Below are positions 8,041 to 17,472 of a stretch of 64,000 nt of DNA, piece by piece (within the stretch, counting starts at the first letter, position 1; the number at the start of each line of letters is the position of its first letter). Source of the DNA: Catellatospora methionotrophica (GTDB lineage Bacteria > Actinomycetota > Actinomycetes > Mycobacteriales > Micromonosporaceae); NCBI RefSeq assembly GCF_011297335.1, contig NZ_JAAOTJ010000011.1, positions 62,001 through 126,000 of the forward strand, given 5' to 3'. The translations under genes and the position numbers were made by a program. The notes beneath the pieces were generated by a model. The model saw only the letters and a program-made list of their open reading frames with translations, did not search any database and was not told where the DNA came from.

Positions 8041-11000
8041 GTGCAACATCTGTTAGCGCGGCGTAGGCCTAGACCGCGTTTGGCGCGGTTGGCTTTCGCC
8101 GTACCGTTTTTGATGATGTCGTCGTTGGCTGTGGCGTTGCCCGCGGCGGCGGCGCCGAACCCTGACGACATCCCTCAGGTGGAGAAGTCGGTCCCGGCCA
8201 GTTGGACACCGAAGTCGGTGGCCGCTGGTCCGACCAATGCTGAGAAGCTGGCGGTGAAGGGCCGCCCGCAGGTTTCATGGCCCGCGCCGGGTTCGGCGAC
8301 GGTGGTGTTGCCGTCTGCTGCGCGGGCGGCTGGTGCGTCGGGTGCGGCTGGTGGCCGGGTCAAGGCTGGGGCCTTGCCGGTCACTGTGGGTGGCCCGAGT
8401 GCTGCGGTGTCGAAGGGCTTGGCAGGTGCCGCCGCTTCGGCTGGTGTGCCGGGCAGTGTGTCGGTGTCGCTGCTGGACAAGGCGTCGTTGCCGGTGTCGG
8501 CGCGTGACGGTCTGGTGTTCCGTCTGGGCCGTGGTGACGGTGGTGTGGGTGCGTCGCGGGTGTCGGTGCAGGTCGACTACCGGGGCTTCCGTGAGGCCTA
8601 CGGTGCGGACTGGGCGACCCGGCTGCGGCTGGTGTCGCTGCCCGCCTGTGCGCTGACCACGCCCGAGCGGGCCGAGTGCCAGGGCAAGCCCCTACCGGGT
8701 GTCAACGACACCGCCGCCGGTAACGTGACCGCCGATGTGGCGGTCACCGGGTCGACGGTGTCGGCCCTGGACCGGACCGAGGCTGCGGGCGGTTCCCTGG
8801 TCGCGTCGGGTGGTTCGCTAGTGGCGCTCGCTGCCGGTGCGGACGGTGAGGGCGGTAGCTACTCCAGTTCGCCGTTGTCGGCGTCGGCGACGTGGCAGTC
8901 GGGTAGCAACACCGGTGACTTCTCGTGGTCGTACGGGTTGCGGGTGCCGCCGTCGCTGGGCGGGCCGTCGCCGTCGATCTCGTTCGGGTACTCGGCCGGT
9001 GCGGTGGACGGCCGGACCAGTTCTGCGAACTCGCAGCCCTCGGCGATCGGTGAGGGCTTCGACTACTGGCCGGGTTATGTCGAGCGTAAGTACAAGGACT
9101 GCCAGTCTGATGGCTGGGCGACCTATGACCAGTGCTGGCTGAGCGACAACGCGACGATCTCGCTGAACGGCCGGGCCAGTGAGCTGGTCAAGGACGACAC
9201 CACTGGGGTGTGGAAGTTCCGTAACGACGACGGTTCGAAGATCGAGCGGCTGCTCGGTGCGAACAATGGTGACAAGAACCGTGACGGTACGACCGAGGGT
9301 GAGTACTGGAAGGTCACCACGACCGACGGTACGCAGTACTTCTTCGGTCTGCACAAGCTGTCGGCCCTGCCGGCGAACGCGGGTGTGACCGGGATGGCGG
9401 GTGCGCCGGACTCGAATTCGGCGTGGACGGTGCCGGTGGTTGGTAACAACACCGGTGAGCCGTGCTTTTTGACGCATCCGTCGACGTCGGTGTGTGACCA
9501 GGCGTGGCGGTGGAACCTGGACTATGTCGTGGATGTGCACGGCAACGCCCTGGCGTATTTCTACAATCCGGAGACCAACCGGTACCACAACATCACCGTG
9601 GGTGGTCCGCGGTCGTATACCCGTGGTGGCACGGTCGACCGGATCGAGTACGGGCTGCGGGCGGGGCAGACGTGGACGGCTACGGCGGCTCCGTCGCGGG
9701 TGAAGTTCACCAATGTCGAGCGGTGTGTGCCGGGTTCGTCGTGTGTGAAGCCGGCCGACTACCGCGATGTGCCGTGGGATCAGGAGTGCCTGGTCGGGGC
9801 GTGTGACGACTACGCGCCGACGTTCTGGTCGTCCAAGCGCCTGTCGAAGGTGACCACGCAGGTCATCCGCTCCGGTGCCTACGATGATGTGGACTCGTGG
9901 ACGCTGACCCACAGCTTCCCCGCGACCGGTGACAGCATCGGCACGCCTGTTCTTTGGTTGAACCAGATCCAGCAGACGGGTCACCTGGGCACGACGGATG
10001 CGGTGATGCCGCCGGTGGTCTTCGACGGCATGTCGATGATCAACCGGGTGACGTCGGCGTCGGGCAATCAGGTCCGTAAGTGGCGGATGAACAACATCAA
10101 GAACGAGTCCGGTGGCGCGGTGGTGATCACCTACAAGCCGCTGGACTGCACGATCACGACGCTACCGGCCAGTCCGCAGACCAACACCAAGCGGTGTATG
10201 CCGGTGTGGTGGACCCCGCCGGGTGGTTCGATCGGCCTGTACTGGTTCCACAAGTATGTGATCGCCCAGATCGACGAGCAGGACGGCCACGGCATCGGCA
10301 CGTCCACCACCACCAGCTACGACTATGTCGGCAACGCCGCGTGGCGTTACGCCGAGGACGACGGGTTGACGATCCCGGAGCAGAAGACGTGGTCGCAGTG
10401 GCGCGGCTACGGCGCCGTGGAGACCCGCTCCGGCATCACCGCCGAAGGCCGGACCCTTGAAGTGACCCGTTTCTACCGGGGCATGGACGGCGACCGTAAC
10501 CACCCGACCAACGCCACGTCCTACCGGCCGCAGTCGGAGACCGACATCACCGACGGTCTCGGCGGGGTCGTCCGCGACCTCGACGAGTTGGCCGGACAGC
10601 CCCGCGAGCGGATCTCCTACGACTCCGACCTGGCCACGAAGACCGTTCTGAACCGGTCGATCTCGGATGGCTGGGTGTCGGCTGCGACGGCGACGTCGAC
10701 GCACCCGTGGGCGACGGTCAAGGCGACCCGGTCCGGGATGAACAACACCCTGGTCCGCTCAGTGATCAAGGGCGGTGAACGCGACAACCAGGTCGTCAAG
10801 ACGTTCGACGCCCAGGGTCAGGTCACCCTGATGGAGGACCAGGGCGACAAGAACGTCCCAGGCGACGAGGAGTGCACCCGCCTCACCTACGCACCCAACC
10901 CCACCAAGAACATCCAGGGACTCACGTCCCGCGTCGAGAAGTACGCCCTGGCATGTGCGAACATCCCCGTCCTCAATCCGACCACGGGCGTTCCGGTCAC

Positions 11001-14000
11001 CGAGATCGCCAACCAGGACCTGCTGATCTCCGATGAGCGGACCCGCTACGACGGCGCGGCAACCTGGTCTCCCAACCAGGTCCCGACCCAGGGCGTGGTC
11101 ACGGCGGTCGAAGCTATCGACACATGGTCACCGACCGGACGCACCTACGTCACGGTCACCAAGAGCGAGGTCGACGCCTACGGCCGGGGTCTGAAGACCT
11201 GGGACGAGGCCGGCAAGATGTCGGAGACCGTCTACACCCCCACCACCGGCGGACCAGTCACTGCCGTGGAGAACTACAACCCGCTGCGACACAAGACCCG
11301 CACCGAGTTCGAGGTCGGCAACGGCCAGCCCACCGCACAGATCGACGCCAACGGCCTGCGCACCGACATCGTCTACGACGGCCTCGGCCGGATGAAGCAG
11401 GCATGGCTGCCCGGCCGGACCAAGGGCGTCGACCTGCCCAGCTCCGAATACGACTACACGGTGCGCAAATCCGGCACGTCCAACCAGATCAACGCCGTCA
11501 CCACTCGCGGTCTCCGCCCCAACGGCGGCTACAACGTCAGTGTCGAGTTGTACGACGGCATGATGCGACCGGTGCAGACCCAGATCGCCGCACCCGGCGG
11601 CGGACGCACCATCGTCAACACCTACTACAACTCCCGCGGACAGGTCGTCAAACAAGACAACCCGTTCTACAACACCGCATCCCCGACCGTCGACTACCAC
11701 CCCGCCACCGGCGCCACGACAGTCACCACCGAATACGACAGCGCGGGCCGGCGCACCGCGGAGGTCTACCGCGTCGGCGGCACCGAGCAGTGGCGCACCC
11801 GCGCCCTCTATGACGGCGACGAGATCGTCACCCTCCCCGCCGCCGGCCAATCCCCGACCCGCGTCAAATTCGACGCCCACGGCCGGGCCAAGGAGTTCTA
11901 CGAGTACAGCACCGCAAGCCACACCGGCCCGGCGGTCAAGACCACCTACGAGTTCAACAAGCGCAGTCAGATGACCGCGGTCAAGGACTCCAACAACAAC
12001 ACCTGGACCTACAAGTACGACCTCCGCGGCCGCATGTATGAGCAAACCGACCCCGACAAGGGCACGAGCAAGCTCAACTACAACTCGTACAGCGATCTGA
12101 TCTCGACCGAAAGTAACGGGAAAAAGATCTTCTACGAGTACGACGATCTCGGCCGCGTCATCCGCACCCGCCAGGACGCCAACAACGGTGTCGTCTTGAC
12201 GGAGATGAACTACGACACCCTCGGTGCCGGCCTGCTCGCCTCCGCCACCAGGTTCGTCAATGGTGCGGCCTATAAGACCGAAGTCCTGGATGTCGACGAA
12301 TACTTCCGCCCGCTGGAAACCGCTGTCACGATCCCGGCGACGGAAGGCCTACTAGCCGGCACTTACCAGTACAAGGCCACTTTCAACGCGGACGGATCAG
12401 TCGCGACGACGACGCTGCCGCAGGTCGGCGATCTGGGCGAGGAAATCCTCAACCACGGCTACACGCCTGAAGGCATGCCGCTTACCCTCACATCGGGTTT
12501 GGGCACCTACGTCAATACGGCTCAGTACAGCCCGTTCGGCGAGGTCACGAAGATCACCCTCGGGCTCAACCCGAGCCGGGTGAACCTCAACTTCGTCTAC
12601 CAGGAAGGCACCCGCCGCCTGGACAACACCTCCGTCACCCGCGACGGACTCATCGGCAACGTCGCCAAGACCGTCTACACCTGGGACGCCACCGGCAACC
12701 TCGCCAAGACCGTCGACACCGGCTCCGGCCAGACCAGCGACACCCAGTGCTTCAACTACGACGGACTCCGCCGGTTGAAGCAGGCCTGGACCCCCACCAG
12801 CGGAGACTGCGCCACCGCCGTCTCCAACGCAGCCATGGGCGGACCAGCCAAGTACTGGACCAACTGGGAGTACGACAACTACGGCAACCGCACCAAGCAG
12901 GTCGAACACGACACCCCGACCGGCGACATCACCACCGACTACACCTACCCGCTACCCGGCCAGGGCAGCCCGCACAAACTCCTCCAGACCAAGATCAGCG
13001 ACAACACCGGCATCCACACCTTCGACTGGGAACACGACGCATCCGGCAACGTCGAAAGCAGGCCCACCCCATCCGGAAACCAGGAACTGCACTGGAACGC
13101 CGAGGGCCGGTTGGAGGAGGTCGTCGAGGATGGCGACACCACCACCTACATCTACGATGCCGCAGGTAATCGACTACTTCGCAGGGAGAGCGGAACCACT
13201 ACCCTTTACCTGCCCGACACCGAACTGAAGCTCACCGGCACGGCCAAGAATGCCACCCGGTACTACAGTTTCGCCGGACAGGTAATCGCCATCCGGACCG
13301 GCAACAGCCTGCAATGGGCGTGCGGCAACAACCAAGGCACCACCAATCTGCTCATCAACGCCGCCAATACGACCACCGTGCAGCGCCGCCGCTTCACGCC
13401 TTTCGGCGAGGAACGGACCACACCTGGCACTTGGGCCGGCGATCGGGGGTTCCTCGGCGGTGCCAAGGACGGCACTGGTCTGACTCATCTCGGCGCCCGT
13501 GAGTACGACCCAGACACCGGCCGGTTCGTCTCCGTCGACCCGATCGTCGATCAGGGCGACTCCCAGCAGATGAACGGCTACGCCTACTCCAACAACAACC
13601 CCACCACCTTCTCCGACCCCTCGGGACTGAAACACATCCCCGACGACCCCGGATCGCCACCAAACGACGGCGACGGCCAGGGGACCGAGACCGGCGACGG
13701 GGAGATCACCCTCCCACCCGACCTGCAGGCCATGCTCGACGAAGCCCGCAAACTGCAGAAGATGTCGCTACTCGACATCATCCTGCAAGCCGGCGGCGAC
13801 ATCCTCATGGAACTGCTCGGCATCAACGACATCAAGGACTGCTTCGGCAAGGGCGACATCATCGCCTGCGTATCCATCGTCGCCAACGTCATCCCCTGGG
13901 CAAAACTCTTCAAACTCCCCAAGATCGTCAAAGCCATCGAACGCGCATGGTCAGCAGTCCAGATGTTCTGGGAGAAGCTGCGCTGGGCCAAACGGATCAT

Positions 14001-14991
14001 GGCCCAGGTCGACGAGTTCACCCAGCTCGCCCGCAAGGCGGCGAAAGACGCAGCGGAAGCTGCGGCAACCCGGGCGCGGAACGCGAAGAAGGCCGCCGAC
14101 GCCGCCGCAAAGGAAGCAAAGGAGAAAGCACAGGCCGCAGCCCGGAAAGCTGCGGAAAAACTGAAGAACAAGGCTAAGGATGCGGGTGAGACCTGCGCCA
14201 AGATGAGCTTCCTGCCCGGCACGCTGGTACTGATGTCCGATGGCTCGAGTAAGCCCATCGAGCGTGTCGAGGCTGGCGACGAGGTGCTGGCCACTGATCC
14301 CGACACCGGCGAGACGGCGCACAAACCGGTCGCTACCAAGCGCACAAGCGAAGGTGACAAAATCCTAGTCGACGTCAAGATCGACATTGATGGCGACGCT
14401 GGAGGCGAAACTTCGACGATCTCCTCCACGGATAATCACCCATGGTGGTTGCCGGACCGGGGCGAGTGGCTCAGCAGCCTCGAACTCAAACCGGGTGACG
14501 CGCTGCTGACCCCCGACGGCTCTCGCGTGCGTATTGCCGGGGTCAGTGTCTACAGCGCTCGGGCAGAAGTTCACAACCTCACGATCACCGACATCCACAC
14601 GTACTACGTTGTGGTGGATGACGAGTCCGTACTCGTACACAACTGCAATAGCAGGAGACTCGGCAAGAACCTCCGAGGAATCGGCGAAAAGAAGCCTGCC
14701 GGAGTAAGCGCTCAAGCTCACCACATCGTGCCGTGCGGCAGCAAGCTGGCATTGCCGGCACAGAAGATCCTTGCCAAGCACGGCATTGACATCAACTCGC
14801 CCGTAAACGGGGTATGGATGAGCCAGAAGGGACATGCGGCAACATTCCGCAGGACCTATTATGACTGGGTGAACGACGAAATAACGGACGCCGATCTCGC
14901 GGGGGGTAAGCAGGGCGTCCTAGATTTCCTGGCTGACCTGAAGAAAACACTGCACGACGTCGACCAAGTTGCCCATACGGAATTCTACTGA
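8041..14991 (+). CDS. Secreted RHS-repeat polymorphic toxin with Hint and AHH nuclease C-terminus
   Basis: 2316 aa from GTG at 8041, chosen because CGGAGGA lies just upstream and a signal peptide follows (Arg-rich start, LARLAFAVPFLMM core, cleavage near AAAAP); an upstream GTG at 7960 lacks a site. After an N-terminal beta-propeller-like region come many YD/RHS repeats, ending in the core signature REYDPDTGRFVSVDPI and NPTTFSDPSG near residue 1820. A hydrophobic segment and an Ala/Lys-rich helix lead to a pretoxin Hint domain (about 2051-2202: FLPGTLVLMSDGS, TDNHPWW, HTYYVV, VLVHNC) and a 114-aa tip with AQAHHIVP, the hallmark of the AHH branch of HNH/EndoVII nucleases. RHS shells encapsulate a toxic tip that is cut free and delivered to competitors. 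The tip and following gene are richer in A/T, as expected for exchangeable cassettes. Confidence 0.92.
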   Translation: MQHLLARRRPRPRLARLAFAVPFLMMSSLAVALPAAAAPNPDDIPQVEKSVPASWTPKSVAAGPTNAEKLAVKGRPQVSWPAPGSATVVLPSAARAAGASGAAGGRVKAGALPVTVGGPSAAVSKGLAGAAASAGVPGSVSVSLLDKASLPVSARDGLVFRLGRGDGGVGASRVSVQVDYRGFREAYGADWATRLRLVSLPACALTTPERAECQGKPLPGVNDTAAGNVTADVAVTGSTVSALDRTEAAGGSLVASGGSLVALAAGADGEGGSYSSSPLSASATWQSGSNTGDFSWSYGLRVPPSLGGPSPSISFGYSAGAVDGRTSSANSQPSAIGEGFDYWPGYVERKYKDCQSDGWATYDQCWLSDNATISLNGRASELVKDDTTGVWKFRNDDGSKIERLLGANNGDKNRDGTTEGEYWKVTTTDGTQYFFGLHKLSALPANAGVTGMAGAPDSNSAWTVPVVGNNTGEPCFLTHPSTSVCDQAWRWNLDYVVDVHGNALAYFYNPETNRYHNITVGGPRSYTRGGTVDRIEYGLRAGQTWTATAAPSRVKFTNVERCVPGSSCVKPADYRDVPWDQECLVGACDDYAPTFWSSKRLSKVTTQVIRSGAYDDVDSWTLTHSFPATGDSIGTPVLWLNQIQQTGHLGTTDAVMPPVVFDGMSMINRVTSASGNQVRKWRMNNIKNESGGAVVITYKPLDCTITTLPASPQTNTKRCMPVWWTPPGGSIGLYWFHKYVIAQIDEQDGHGIGTSTTTSYDYVGNAAWRYAEDDGLTIPEQKTWSQWRGYGAVETRSGITAEGRTLEVTRFYRGMDGDRNHPTNATSYRPQSETDITDGLGGVVRDLDELAGQPRERISYDSDLATKTVLNRSISDGWVSAATATSTHPWATVKATRSGMNNTLVRSVIKGGERDNQVVKTFDAQGQVTLMEDQGDKNVPGDEECTRLTYAPNPTKNIQGLTSRVEKYALACANIPVLNPTTGVPVTEIANQDLLISDERTRYDGAATWSPNQVPTQGVVTAVEAIDTWSPTGRTYVTVTKSEVDAYGRGLKTWDEAGKMSETVYTPTTGGPVTAVENYNPLRHKTRTEFEVGNGQPTAQIDANGLRTDIVYDGLGRMKQAWLPGRTKGVDLPSSEYDYTVRKSGTSNQINAVTTRGLRPNGGYNVSVELYDGMMRPVQTQIAAPGGGRTIVNTYYNSRGQVVKQDNPFYNTASPTVDYHPATGATTVTTEYDSAGRRTAEVYRVGGTEQWRTRALYDGDEIVTLPAAGQSPTRVKFDAHGRAKEFYEYSTASHTGPAVKTTYEFNKRSQMTAVKDSNNNTWTYKYDLRGRMYEQTDPDKGTSKLNYNSYSDLISTESNGKKIFYEYDDLGRVIRTRQDANNGVVLTEMNYDTLGAGLLASATRFVNGAAYKTEVLDVDEYFRPLETAVTIPATEGLLAGTYQYKATFNADGSVATTTLPQVGDLGEEILNHGYTPEGMPLTLTSGLGTYVNTAQYSPFGEVTKITLGLNPSRVNLNFVYQEGTRRLDNTSVTRDGLIGNVAKTVYTWDATGNLAKTVDTGSGQTSDTQCFNYDGLRRLKQAWTPTSGDCATAVSNAAMGGPAKYWTNWEYDNYGNRTKQVEHDTPTGDITTDYTYPLPGQGSPHKLLQTKISDNTGIHTFDWEHDASGNVESRPTPSGNQELHWNAEGRLEEVVEDGDTTTYIYDAAGNRLLRRESGTTTLYLPDTELKLTGTAKNATRYYSFAGQVIAIRTGNSLQWACGNNQGTTNLLINAANTTTVQRRRFTPFGEERTTPGTWAGDRGFLGGAKDGTGLTHLGAREYDPDTGRFVSVDPIVDQGDSQQMNGYAYSNNNPTTFSDPSGLKHIPDDPGSPPNDGDGQGTETGDGEITLPPDLQAMLDEARKLQKMSLLDIILQAGGDILMELLGINDIKDCFGKGDIIACVSIVANVIPWAKLFKLPKIVKAIERAWSAVQMFWEKLRWAKRIMAQVDEFTQLARKAAKDAAEAAATRARNAKKAADAAAKEAKEKAQAAARKAAEKLKNKAKDAGETCAKMSFLPGTLVLMSDGSSKPIERVEAGDEVLATDPDTGETAHKPVATKRTSEGDKILVDVKIDIDGDAGGETSTISSTDNHPWWLPDRGEWLSSLELKPGDALLTPDGSRVRIAGVSVYSARAEVHNLTITDIHTYYVVVDDESVLVHNCNSRRLGKNLRGIGEKKPAGVSAQAHHIVPCGSKLALPAQKILAKHGIDINSPVNGVWMSQKGHAATFRRTYYDWVNDEITDADLAGGKQGVLDFLADLKKTLHDVDQVAHTEFY

Positions 14992-15000
14992 GAGTGGCGC

Positions 15001-15549
15001 ATGGCATACATTACTCGGCTTGACGTGGACGCGTACGGCTCACTCGATGCGCCCGACGATGTGTGGCCACGGGACGTCACCCAGCACAACTGGATGAGTG
15101 GCGACCGCTACCCGCAGATAGAGGGCACGATACCGTTTTCGTGGGAGCCAGGCGACAAACGACAGACCCCTGACGCATTCTGGTATCCGCAGATGCGCGA
15201 CTGGGTGCTGTCGGGATCCGCATACCAAGCAATGACGGGCGTCGCCTCACAAGATCTGCACTTGATTGCAAGAGGGGCGCTCGACGGCAACCCGTTATAC
15301 CTTGTCCAGGCACCGACGGTGCTTGACGTGATCGACAGAGAAAGATCTATCATCGACCGTTACCCCACCTACGAGATCTTGCGTTTCCCGGTCCTACCCC
15401 GCAGTGCTGCCCCCTTGGTGGCCGAGCGCATTTTCAGGGTCCCAGGTTCGGCGACAATAATTGTCATCGGAGAGGCGGTGAGACAGGCCATAGAGGATTC
15501 TGCATCTACGGGATTCAACTTCGTACCCGTGGAATGGTCCGACGGATAG
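15001..15549 (+). CDS. Candidate immunity protein for the AHH nuclease
   Basis: 182 aa, ATG 9 bp after the RHS stop with only a weak ribosome site (GAGAG), so translation is probably coupled to the toxin gene. No signal peptide: cytoplasmic, as expected for neutralising a nuclease tip before export. The ending (ERIFRVPG, strand VIVIGEAV, then TGFNFVPVEW) resembles the DUF1629/Imm11 type of immunity protein, but I judge this by eye only. Position and lower GC content are the main support. Alternatively a different immunity family with the same role. Confidence 0.65.
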   Translation: MAYITRLDVDAYGSLDAPDDVWPRDVTQHNWMSGDRYPQIEGTIPFSWEPGDKRQTPDAFWYPQMRDWVLSGSAYQAMTGVASQDLHLIARGALDGNPLYLVQAPTVLDVIDRERSIIDRYPTYEILRFPVLPRSAAPLVAERIFRVPGSATIIVIGEAVRQAIEDSASTGFNFVPVEWSDG

Positions 15550-15562
15550 GCTGATTAAGGTT

Positions 15563-15617
15563 GCCCCGGAGCGAGCCCGCAAGCGTGTGTCGCACACCGC
15601 CAGGCTCGCCCCGGGGC
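15563..15617. terminator. Bidirectional hairpin between immunity and aldo/keto reductase genes
   Basis: Arms 15563-15577 and 15603-15617 pair over 14 of 15 positions; the loop holds a smaller GTGTG/CACAC stem. The flanking genes converge here. Confidence 0.6.
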
Positions 15618-15629
15618 CTCCAATGTCGG

Positions 15630-16460
15630 TCAATGTCCGACGAGGTCGGAGTCCACTGCGGCTCGCTCGCCCTGGTCGAGGCTCGAGATGCGCTCCATCT
15701 CCTCCTCGGTCAACGCGAAGTCGAAGACGGCCAGGTTGTCGCGCATACGCTGCGGATCGGCCGACTTGGGCACCGCGGTCAGCCCGAGCTGCAGGTGCCA
15801 GCGCAGGACGATCTGGGCCGGACTGCGGCCGTACGCCGCCGCGATCTCCCCGATCACCGGCTCGGCCAGCAGCTCCCGCCCCTGGCCGAGCGGGCTCCAT
15901 GACTGCGTCACGATGCCGTGCTCAGCGTGGTAGGCGCGCGGCAGCTTGCGGGCGATCCGCGGGCTTAGCTGCACCTGGTTGACGTCGGGCAGCACCCCGG
16001 TCTCGACCCGCAGGCGCTCCAGGTGAGCGGGCTTGAAGTTCGACACGCCCACCGCGCGCAGCCGCCCCTCGTCGAGCAGCGCGATCATTCCTTTCCAGGC
16101 GTCGACGTAGCGGTCCTGCTCCGGGTTCGGCCAGTGGATCAGCAACATGTCGACATAGTCGACGCCGAGGCGTTCGGCGGACGCGTCGAAGGCCCGGCGT
16201 ACCAGGTCGCGGCCGTGCCAGCGGGCGTTGAACTTGGTGGTCACGAACAGGTCCTCGCGGGGCACGCCGCAGTCGCGCATACCCTGCCCGACCCCGCGCT
16301 CGTTGCCGTAGTTCTCCGCCGTGTCGAACAGCCGGTATCCGGCCTCGACGGCCTGCACCACGCTGACCGCGGCCTGGGCGTCGTCCATCGGCCAGGTACC
16401 CAGCCCGATACGCGGCATCACCGCGCCGTGGGCCAGCTTCACCGTCATCTCGTTGGTCAT
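15630..16460 (-). CDS. Aldo/keto reductase
   Basis: 276 aa, full length for the single-domain (alpha/beta)8 AKR family, which reduces aldehydes and ketones with NADPH. The tetrad is complete: Asp46 and Tyr51 in FDTAENYGNE, Lys76 in VTTKFN, His109 in LLIHWPNP. The family signatures GVSNFKPAHLERL and the NADPH-phosphate-binding VPKSADPQRMRDN are present. GAGGAT lies 6 nt before the ATG. It resembles the 2,5-diketo-gluconate/methylglyoxal reductase branch; substrate unknown. Cytoplasmic; not in an obvious operon, since the next upstream gene starts 81 bp away. Confidence 0.93.
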   Translation of the reverse strand: MTNEMTVKLAHGAVMPRIGLGTWPMDDAQAAVSVVQAVEAGYRLFDTAENYGNERGVGQGMRDCGVPREDLFVTTKFNARWHGRDLVRRAFDASAERLGVDYVDMLLIHWPNPEQDRYVDAWKGMIALLDEGRLRAVGVSNFKPAHLERLRVETGVLPDVNQVQLSPRIARKLPRAYHAEHGIVTQSWSPLGQGRELLAEPVIGEIAAAYGRSPAQIVLRWHLQLGLTAVPKSADPQRMRDNLAVFDFALTEEEMERISSLDQGERAAVDSDLVGH

Positions 16461-16541
16461 GAGGCCATCCTCGCGCTCGCCGCCGGGGCGCCCGCGACCG
16501 GTCCACCCGGCGGCGTGCGGTCCCGTCCCCGGCAGCGGCGA

Positions 16542-17102
16542 TCAGGGGGCGTGTGCCGCGTTCAGGGCGTTCTTGACGGTGCCGCAGGCCGAGGCGGTGA
16601 TGGGGCGCTTGCCGCGGATACGCGAGACGAGCGCGACGTTGTCCTCGTACAGGTGCATCGTGTGGATGCGGCCGGCGGCCACGCTCAGGTGGATGGCGAC
16701 GGGGGTGGACAGGTGGCGGCCGGTCGGCTCGATCACGTGCACGAAGTGGCCCAGCACGACCGCGTCGGCGCCGTCGACCAGCACCTTGTCGGCCTCGACG
16801 GTGCTGCGGCCGAGTTCGAAACGGGGCATGGTCAGCCGCAGGAAGTCGGCGGCCAGCCCCCGGCTGGCCAGCCACGGAGCCGCCTCGGCGGCTGCCACGT
16901 AACACTCGACCTCTTCGGCGAACAGCTCCGCGATGCGCTCCGCGTCGCCCTCGGCGAGCCGCGTCAGGTACTCCTGGACGATCACGCGGGTGTTCTGCAC
17001 CGCCAGTGCCGCCGAGCGACGCCGAGGGGCGATGCCCACCTGGTGCGCGGCGGTGAGGCCGGTCCAGGGCGCGGACGCCACTGCCTGATCCTGGATCAAC
17101 AT
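16542..17102 (-). CDS. NTF2-like / SnoaL-fold protein
   Basis: 186 aa from ATG at 17102; an in-frame GTG at 17000 would give the about 152-aa core more usual for the fold, so the start is uncertain. The helical opening VIVQEYLTRLAEGDAERIAELF and the cone-forming strands (ADAVVLGHFVHVIEPTGR, PVAIHLSVAAGRIHTMHLYED) are typical of SnoaL-like ketosteroid-isomerase-fold proteins, which act as small-molecule cyclases, isomerases or binding proteins. No catalytic assignment is possible. It runs in the same direction as the aldo/keto reductase and may be co-transcribed with it (81-bp gap). Confidence 0.75.
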   Translation of the reverse strand: MLIQDQAVASAPWTGLTAAHQVGIAPRRRSAALAVQNTRVIVQEYLTRLAEGDAERIAELFAEEVECYVAAAEAAPWLASRGLAADFLRLTMPRFELGRSTVEADKVLVDGADAVVLGHFVHVIEPTGRHLSTPVAIHLSVAAGRIHTMHLYEDNVALVSRIRGKRPITASACGTVKNALNAAHAP

Positions 17103-17254
17103 GGGCGGAACGCTACCTGCGAGCCGGTCCGGATTCCCAGAACCGCGGATATCGGTTAAATCACCTGCTCAGCCGGAATGCAACCGACCCCCGCCCGGAT
17201 TTCCGCTGCGCCGGCCGGGCCGACTCGCACCTTATGCCCGATTCAAGCCGCCAT

Positions 17255-17315
17255 GATCACTGTTTCGGGTCGAAAACTCGGGCCCCACCCCACCTTTCGA
17301 CCCGAAACGACGATC
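17255..17315. repeat. Dispersed palindrome, GTTTCGGGTC family, copy 1
   Basis: Arms 17255-17275 and 17295-17315 pair at 18 of 21 positions around a 19-nt loop. It is the only structure I see in the 370-bp gap 17103-17472. Related copies lie at 55345-55405 (inside a gene) and 57685-57739. Confidence 0.7.
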
Positions 17316-17472
17316 ACCATCCGGCTCGGCGGGACCGACCCAGCGGACCGGCCAGCGGGACCAGCCCGGCGGGATCCGACCCGGGGTCGCGCGTCTCGGC
17401 CCATTCCGGCGCAACCCCGACGCGAGGAAATCGCGTTGACCCGCGCCCCGCCCCGCGCCGACCATCGGGTTC

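Noticed and set aside
14030-14180. Ala/Lys codon run as a DNA repeat
   Set aside because: It encodes a long charged helix before the Hint domain; there is no DNA-level repeat unit.
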